DNA from: Amborella trichopoda
Taxonomy: Eukaryota; Streptophyta; Magnoliopsida; Amborellales; Amborellaceae
Direction: 5' to 3'
Assembly: GCF_000471905.2 (NCBI RefSeq)
Contig: NW_006500327.1
Span: 732,217-796,216 of the forward strand
Length of the DNA stretch: 64,000 bases
Notes under the pieces: generated by a model
Seen by the model: the letters and a program-made list of their open reading frames with translations, nothing else
Databases searched by the model: none
What the model was told of the DNA's origin: nothing
In this document: positions 56,860 to 64,000 of the stretch, piece after piece
Numbering within the stretch: position 1 is the stretch's first letter
Layout: the number at the start of each line of letters is the position of its first letter
Program-made: the position numbers and the translations under genes

Positions 56860-59165
56860 AGGAATGAAGATCCGGGATGAAAATATTGTGTTAACCCTGA
56901 TAAAAATGTAGGAATAAAATTATGTGCAATTTCTGTGGACATGTTTCTAATGCCAGTATAAATAGTTTTGAGAAACATCTTGCTAGTATTAGAGGTGATG
57001 TTGCCCACGTAAGAAAGTCCCATATCTTGTAAAGAAATAAATTTTGGAATACATTGGAGGTGAAAAGAGTAAAAAAATTGCAAAAAAAAAAAAGATATAG
57101 CAGAATTAAAGTCAGGGGTCCATGTTTTTTATGATAATATTGACACTGAAGAAGAGGATGAAGAGGGCGAAAAAGAGGTAGCCATGGTTGGTACTCAGAG
57201 CTCTAATAACAAGAGGGATTTTATGTCTAAAAAGCCTCGTATGAGAGGGCCTATAGATAGGTTTTTTACACCTAGCCCTGAGACAGCATTTGAGAAAGGC
57301 AAGGGAGGAAATGGGAAAAAACAAGTGACAATTGAAAATAGATTTAAGAAAGAAGATAGAGCTAGGGTGATTCAGTATATTGCTCGATGGTTTACCAAAC
57401 GGGTATTTCTTTTAACACTGCTCGCTTGAATAGCTTCCATACAATGTTGAAAGCAACTGGACAATTTGGGCCAAGTTTGAAAGCTCAAACACCTTATAAG
57501 ATTGGAGAGCCACTACTGAAGAAAGAAGTTGAGTATACTAACGAATATCTCAAGACCCAATAAGGATGGATGCGCTAAATTTGGGGTTTCTTTAATGACA
57601 AATATGTGGAGTGATAGGAGGAGGAGTAACATGAATTTGTTAGTAAATTATGCCACGGGTACAGTTTTTTTGCGCTCAATTGATGCTTCCAATGATATTC
57701 ATGATGCGCATTATATATTTTCTTTCATTGATAAGGGCATTGAGGAGGTTGGGGAGGAACTTGTAATTCAAGTGGTCACAGATAATGCTGCTCCCAATCT
57801 AACTGTAGGTCATTTGCTTCGACAAAAGAGGCCTCATATATTTTAGACTCCTTGCGCTGCACATTGCATAAATCTTATACTTGAGGCCATTGGTGAATTG
57901 CTTACTATTAAAGGAATTATTTTTAAGGCTAATGAGGTTACAATCTTCATATACAGTCACATACTTACCTGCATGATGCTCAAGTTTACAAAAAAGAGAG
58001 AGCTAGTGAGGCTTGGGGCCACTAGATTTGCCACTGCCTACCTTAATCTATAGAGCATGTATAAGAGGAGGATCGCATTAAGGTCTATGTTTGCATCAGA
58101 GGAGTGGAGTAGGTGCAAGTGGTCTAGAGATGCCAAGGGAAAGAAGACACGGGATATTGTTCTTTCCAAATATTTTTGGCGTGGGGTGAAACATGTGATA
58201 TTAGTATTTCTTCCCTTAGTGAAGGTCTCGCGCTTGATTGATGCTGATAAGCCCTCCATAGGTTTTATATATGATGCAATGGAAAGGGCTAAGAATGAGA
58301 TTGTAGAGAATTTGGTCAATAATGCAGCCAAGTATGCCCCAATTTGGGAGATTATAGATGACAAATGGGATATGCAGCTCCATAGACCATTGCATGCAGC
58401 AGGGTACTACTTGAACCCCAAATTCTTTTATGCAGATGCGGATATTGAGTCAAAAGGTTAATTATGGAAAGTTTTAATGAGTGCCTTGAGAAATTAGTTT
58501 CCGGTCCATATATCCAAGATAAGATATCAACTGAAGAGTTAATTTCGTACAAGTGTTCTTTGATATCATTTGGGAAAGATATGGCATTAAGACAGAGAAA
58601 CAAAGACGAACCAGGTAGTATACTTTTGACTTTTGTTTTATAAATTATAATTTTCTTTCAAGTTTCAAGTTCTAATAATGTTAACTACCTAAATTAATTA
58701 TAAAGGTTGCCCACATATTGTAGCCCAATGGTGGAGACAACATGGGAGTAGCGCTCCAAACCCCTAGAATATGGCTACACAGATCTTGAGTTTGACAACT
58801 ATCTCTTCTGGTTGTGAGCGCAATTGGAGTTCGTTTGAGATGGTATTTCACTATTTTACATTTTTATATGCTTTTCTTGTTTATAAGTTCATTTTGTAAT
58901 ATAGATTCATAGAAGGTAAGAAGATCATAGACTCATAGTAGTTTCTTATACATTTTTCCTTAAAGGTGCATATAATGAGAAGAAATAGGCTTGAACAAAA
59001 GAAGCTCAATGACTTGGTTTTTGTTAGAGAGAATCAAAGGCTCAAGGAGAAGAAAAAACAACCAAAGAAGGATCCTATCCCTTCGAAAGACATGGAGAAT
59101 GCTTCAGATTGGCTAGTTAGTGACCCTGGAATTGAGGAGGTCTTCCCTGGGGAGGGGTTTGTGTC
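56860..59165 (+). mobile_element. hAT-family transposase relic (BED, DUF659, dimerisation domain)
   Basis: A BED-like zinc finger opens the relic (MCNFCGHVSNAS...FEKHLA, from 56922). A Lys-rich linker with an acidic stretch follows (57112-57380). The DUF659-type catalytic part (57529-57846) has SLMTNMWSDRRRSNMNLLVNY and IQVVTDNAAPN, with a further CAAHCINLILEAIG stretch to 57895. The middle part (58057-58461) includes YKRRIALRSMFASEEW and LHAAGYYLNPKFFY. The C-terminal hAT dimerisation domain is at about 58715-59050 (QWWRQHGS, SSGCERNWSSFE, MRRNRLEQKKLNDLVFV). Order and motifs are those of plant hAT genes. A frame change near 57400, a stop at 57844-57846 and others show it is dead. The family also gave rise to domesticated host genes, but these lesions argue against that here. 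Confidence 0.9.
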
Positions 59166-62100
59166 ACAACCCCACCCCTAACCCCTACTGTACTTGCCGG
59201 AGGGCAGAGTGCGCATGATCAAGGGTAGCAAATACCACTCAGGAGGGAGTGTGCTCAACTCCTTAAAAAAACGGTATTCAAAGCAAACCACGAAAGAAAA
59301 CAAAACTTCCCCATAACACACATGTACATTAAAAGCTGGATAACCTAGACCTCAGCTTGTAAATACATTATATATAAATTTTCCAAAGAATTACAAAAGA
59401 GCTCCAGGCATCAAAGGCCAATACATTACTTCCAGAATTAAACAAAAACTATGACCAAGCTGCCATTCAGGAACATACAATAGACAGAAGCTTCAGCAAA
59501 ATAGCACGGCTCCAACCACCGGTCGCAGTCCCCATGCCACCTATCTTTGACCTGCTGCTATCAATCTACAAGGATGGAAGTCAAAGGAATGAGCTATAAA
59601 GCCCAGTAAGTAGATCCAGATGCCATGTGTGACAACTATATCTAACGATGAGTCATGAGTGATTCCTTTTAGGGATGATCAGTTTCAATGCAGATATCAT
59701 ATACATTAGCAATTTACCAAATCTTTCATTCACGAGCATCATAATAGACTATCATAACTATAGCTTGACAAGCATAACAGGTATACACAACACTAGCAGG
59801 CATAAACCAACTCACTCCCCAATTCCCTACTCTAGAAGTGAAAACCCAAAAAGGGCACCGTGAGTAAAAATGGAAGAAAATGATGGACATGGCCGAAAGG
59901 TCATGGGTCAAAGAACCCCGAATAAAAAGAGGTTGGTGAAAACCGTTTCGACGGTGCCACTTCCCAGTCCAAGTGAAACCCGCAAAGGGCGCTCGGACCA
60001 ATAAACAACTTGATGCAACACTCGCCTCAACAGGCGGCTTTAGCCCACATTCTAAAGAGAAAATACCCTGGTTTCACAATACCAAGACCCAAAAAGACGA
60101 GCACCAAGGAAATATTTCGACAGCTTGAGTCCATTTGAAAAAGGACTCGAAGGACAGAAGACTCGCCAAGAAGGCAAGACAAGTCTCATGAAGAAGAGCA
60201 CCATTCCCAGGAGGTCACTAACACGCTCCAAGATGTTGAAGACGCCCCAAGAAGGCTAAGTCAGCCAGACCTTGGACCTGTTATGCAGTAACCAGGATTG
60301 AGCCCTCAGAGGGCGCCTCAGACAAAGAAGAGAGGTATCCTGCTTGTTGACAGCTAGCAGAAGGCAGGGTCGTACCCAAAGCCTGTCACCTCGATAAACT
60401 GAGGTACCCTGCCCGCCTAGGACATTCTGGTGCACAAAGAAGACGGCTGCCAACCGAAGGCCCTTCAGCAGACAGAACAAACAACAAAACAAAGAAACCC
60501 ATACCAAATGGGAAGAGTGCCCACAAGCATGGCACTTGGCCGCCAGACAGGCCTAATTTTTGACCAACGAGGTCCGTACAAAATCCTTAGCTGTTAGGAC
60601 CACAAATAGTCCTTTGAAGGTGAGGACTTCAACAGGATCCCTCAAAAAAGTCTCTTATCCCCTTAAAAGTCTCCATGGATGGACCTGCGAACAATGCATT
60701 CAAACGTCTGAGCATCCTAGTTATAACATTGCTTGTTTCTCCTCGGCGTTCGCGTGGTCTTGTGGCTAGGAAGAAAAAAGTAATAAAGCCGAAGGAAATT
60801 TTTCAAATGTTGTCCTCCTCGCTTCTCTCAAAGCACAACATTCAGCGGGGCATGCTGTTTGAAGACATTTTTCAGCACCTTGGGTCCCCGATGCGGAATA
60901 AAAAGAGTGGCCGATCAAAAAAGCCTGAATTACAGTGGAATTCTCGACAGTCCCAAAATTACCCCAGAACGGGTAGAAATCTTCCTAAGCACTTCAAAAG
61001 GCCACCTGTCAAGTTTCGTCGCAATTCGACATGTCTAAGGCAGTGAACACAAATAAATATTTTTGGAAAAATCAGCCTCTAACACCCAGAAACGGACCCT
61101 ATAACAAGAACTCTATTTTCAGTACATCAAATAGTTGTGGGACCACTGCCATTGAATCCGGCACGGTCGAAAATCCCCTGAGGTTTCATCTTAAATGGGC
61201 GCTCCAGGACAAAGTTATAGGTAAAAGACCGAAAAGGGGTAGGATGCACACTAATCTCAATGGTGACTGTTTTTATAGTCTCGGGCAGTGACTTTCGAGA
61301 GCCATATCTCACTCGTCTCGGGTCGGATCGTGCTCAAATTTTGTGAGCGTGTTTGTCTCGTCAAGACGAGCGTTTCGATATGTGGCACACCCAGTGACGA
61401 CGTTCGAGCGAGGAGAAAAGCTAGAGAGCAGTTGGCGATTTGCGCCAAAAGTTACAGGAAATTCAACAGCGACATGTCCCGCTCGAGCGGCCATATCACG
61501 ACGCTCGCGCATCGGTTTGACACGAGATCACTTCCATCGCGTGCGTAAGGTCCAAGGCTACCATTGGTCCAAACTCCGTGCGGGATGAACGGTTGGATTG
61601 CACGCACGAAGCCGATAAAGTTGCTGTAAATTCCGGCTGCCGAAATTAAGATTCCGGGCAAAAAACCCAAGACTACAAAATCTTCGTACGGGCACGAAAT
61701 GGAACTGCGTTTGTTGTCATACGATCGTGACGGCATGCTCAGCGCAAGGCAATGAAGAAATCACAAAGAAATATCAAGATATGAGCATACTATCGATCCA
61801 AAGTTTTCATGATTTGCACGAATTTCAAGTCGCATGATCGTGGTTTAAAAACACGATACGTGGCTCGAAGATGGTGTCAAATCGATCGCCAAGACGAGCC
61901 CTACACGAAATCAATCATCTTTTTGTCAAACGGGCACCAGAGCAACCCCGGATCATCCATGGAAGATCACGCACGTTTTAGGATAGCAGTAGCAAGGACT
62001 GTTTTGGAATTTCATATATTCTTAAGCAGGGGCAAAACAGTCATTGTGTACCTAATTTAGATTTTATTTAATTCAAATAAATTATATTTATCAACAATTA

Positions 62101-62756
62101 GGATTAATTTTGATCAATCCACCCATGTTTGGGCAAAAGTCTATATATATCACGTGATATCATTGTACATGGGACCCCACTTTGCTTAATAAAATTTTGA
62201 TCTTTCTTCATTGTTGGGTCACGTTTTGGAAGAGAGAGGAAGGAGAGAAATTTGTTTGGGTCGGTACACTTGGGCTTAACGTAAATCTCTCTCTCTTCTC
62301 TTTCTCTCTCTTTCCCTCTCTTTCTCTCTCCTCTTTCACAAACGAAGGAGCCCCATCGCCGTCTGTGTTTCACTCTTTCTCCTTCTCTTCTTCCCTCTTT
62401 CCTTCCCTTGTGGTCTCGCATGACCACGACCCTACCTCTTCCCGCTTCCCTGTGGTCCCTCATGACCACAACCTTCCCCTCTCTCCTTGTGGTCCAATAT
62501 GACCGCAATTTCTTTCTTTTTTTATCCATTTATCCCCTGCACGTCCACCTGCTTCCTGTGCACCCTCGGGTCTACCTTCTCCTTTTTCTGGTAGTCTCTC
62601 ATGTCCACCTCCCTTTCTCTCCTTTCTGTGCACCTTCACATCACCCCCCTTCGTGTACTCTCACGATCCTTTTTTCCCTCTCACGATCCGTAGTCCCGTG
62701 AGACCACCATTGTCAAAACCTTTCTACTCAACGCCGTTGGTGCAACCCACCTTATT

Positions 62757-62862
62757 GCCGCCTGTGAAACATAACCTATCGCCGTGTGTGTGAAACATAA
62801 CCTATCGCCGTCTGTGAGACATAACCTATCGCTGTGTATGAAACTAACCCATCACCGTGCAC
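62757..62862. repeat. Four short units of about 28-30 bp
   Basis: The words 'cataacctatcgccgt' and 'gtgtgtgaaa/tctgtgaga' alternate about four times. Minisatellite within the C/T-rich tract. Confidence 0.8.
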
Positions 62863-63504
62863 CCCTCTACCACGGTACTGTTGCTCTCTCTCTAACCCTA
62901 CATTATCTCTTTCTACCTCTGCCATCCTTCACTGCTGAGCCCTCTTCCCACAGCAACCTTGCTTATCCACCTCCGTCATCTCTCGTCCACTCACAAACCA
63001 CCTCAACCATCTCTCTTCATCGTAACCTCTCCCGTCCACTCACGAACCACCACAACCATCTGTCTTCATCGCAACCTCTCCCTGCTGTCTACCGCCTCCT
63101 CTCTATGCTACTCAGCAACCAACCCTCTCTCTATTGCTAATGCTCTCTATCCCTTAGCCACCACCCACAAGCAGGCCATCCTCCATCTTCTTCTCCACTC
63201 CAACCAGCAGCCAACCACACCAGCCATTGCTCTCTGTCTCTAATCCTCTGCTGTTCACGTAGTCCCTCCTCTGCTCCTAGCCATACACCTTTCTCCACCC
63301 CGCTACACTACCATTGCAGCCTCATCCCAGCCACAACCTACACCTTCCTGTTTGCAACCACCTCAGCCAACTCCACCTCTCTCTTCTCTCACCCACTTCC
63401 CTTTCTCACACTGCTCCACCACCTGCAACTCTCTCACTTCCATCTCCTCCACCCTTCTGTGTCCACCTCCACTTCTGCCATTTGCCCATCATCTCCGCTG
63501 CCCC

Positions 63505-63656
63505 ATGGTGACCTCTTGCTCTCTCCCTGTTGTCTCACATTTCCGCCCCCATTCCATCCTCTGCAGCCTGCTATCACCCCATAACGACCTCTCGCTCTCT
63601 CCTTGTCGTCTCACATTTCCGCCCCCATTCCATCCTCTGCAGCCTGCTCTCACCCC
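63505..63656. repeat. Two tandem copies of a 76-bp unit
   Basis: 'gtctcacatttccgccccca' begins at 63532 and 63608; the copies continue through 'ttccatcctctgcagcctgc'. The repeat explains the several overlapping Pro/Ser-rich open frames in 63300-63860. Confidence 0.9.
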
Positions 63657-64000
63657 ATCGCAGCCATCTTGCTGCTCCAACTTCTCCCACCATCTTTTCC
63701 ACCTGCCTCCTCTTCTTCCGACCAGCAACTTCTGCCATCCAGTTGCTGCCCCTTTCCTGACTGCAACTCCCGTACTCTTCTCGCCCCAACCTTTTGAAAT
63801 CTTGTGATCTCCTCTCGCTCTAACCCTCGGCAACCTCATGTCCTCTCCGACCTTAAGCAACCTCGCTCACACCCCATTCTCGGTCCTCTAATTGTTGTGC
63901 TTTCTCTCTCTAAAAATCTACCAAAGAAAACCCACAAACGAAGCACTCCCCATCCCTTTCGTTTTATTTTCTTGTTTTTCGTTTTCATTCTCTTCCTTTC

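Larger units (their letters stand above)
59162..64000. mobile_element. Candidate long LTR of a Ty3/gypsy-type fossil, right edge outside the window
   Basis: The block opens TGTCACAACCCC, a common start of plant gypsy LTRs. It holds further phrases seen in such LTRs ('gagctataaagcccagtaag' near 59590; 'gagccatatctcactcgtct' near 61300). A TATA-like run and an AATAAAA signal occur at about 62140-62195, as expected of an R region. From 62200 on the sequence is strongly C/T-rich with short repeats. No coding domain is visible and no second LTR lies in the window, so a solo LTR or one end of a larger element are both possible. Base composition changes sharply at 59160 compared with the hAT relic. 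Confidence 0.5.

Noticed and set aside
63300-63860. Several overlapping Pro/Ser/His-rich open frames on the plus strand and Arg/Gly-rich ones on the minus strand
   Set aside because: They come from C/T-rich repetitive DNA that lacks stop codons in many frames; no codon preference and no domain.

Overview
The window is nuclear DNA of a flowering plant. The genes have GT-AG introns, the families are plant-specific (a chloroplast EGY3-type protein, a class VI receptor-like cytosolic kinase, a SKIP22/FBXO7-type F-box protein), and the intergenic DNA is AT-rich and full of plant transposons and (GA)n tracts. I cannot resolve the species. A run of Ns at 52805-53360 shows this is a draft assembly.

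Layout. 1-265 is a CT-rich minisatellite. 1989-8966 is an old, broken Ty1/copia element with both LTRs, a PBS, all coding parts and a 5-bp target duplication. 8972-12745 is mostly unassigned AT-rich DNA with one MITE. 12746-15700 is a minus-strand L1-type LINE relic that has lost its RT core and is split by a small LTR-element remnant whose two LTRs face each other. 16350-17385 is a minus-strand RTE-type LINE relic, and a piece of the same 3' tail recurs at 20007. 20127-20440 is a densely palindromic element between TA microsatellites. 21150-22110 holds four diverged copies of a roughly 140-bp unit, and 22353-22727 a hAT-type MITE.

Three host genes lie on the minus strand. The first is an intronless F-box gene (24679-26235). 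The second is a six-exon EGY3 (29397-34115) that has two in-frame stop codons in its symmetric second exon and two tRNA-derived SINEs in an intron. The third is an eight-coding-exon RLCK-VI/RBK-like kinase (39158-44849) with a 69-bp coding tandem repeat and a palindromic double G-box next to its TATA box. They share no pathway that I can see and are independent single genes.

44850-64000 is again repeat-rich: more MITEs, a second L1-type LINE relic (49025-51430), a hAT transposase relic (about 56860-59160), and a long sequence that opens like a Ty3/gypsy LTR (59162 to the window end).

The clearest structure not explained by known genes is a pair of MITE families. Family A (about 360-390 bp; six copies and one terminus) and family B (about 235 bp; three copies) both have terminal inverted repeats and 9-10-bp target duplications, which point to Mutator-like transposition. 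No single novel biological system stands out. The most testable biological point is the double-nonsense EGY3, whose affected exon could be skipped without shifting frame.
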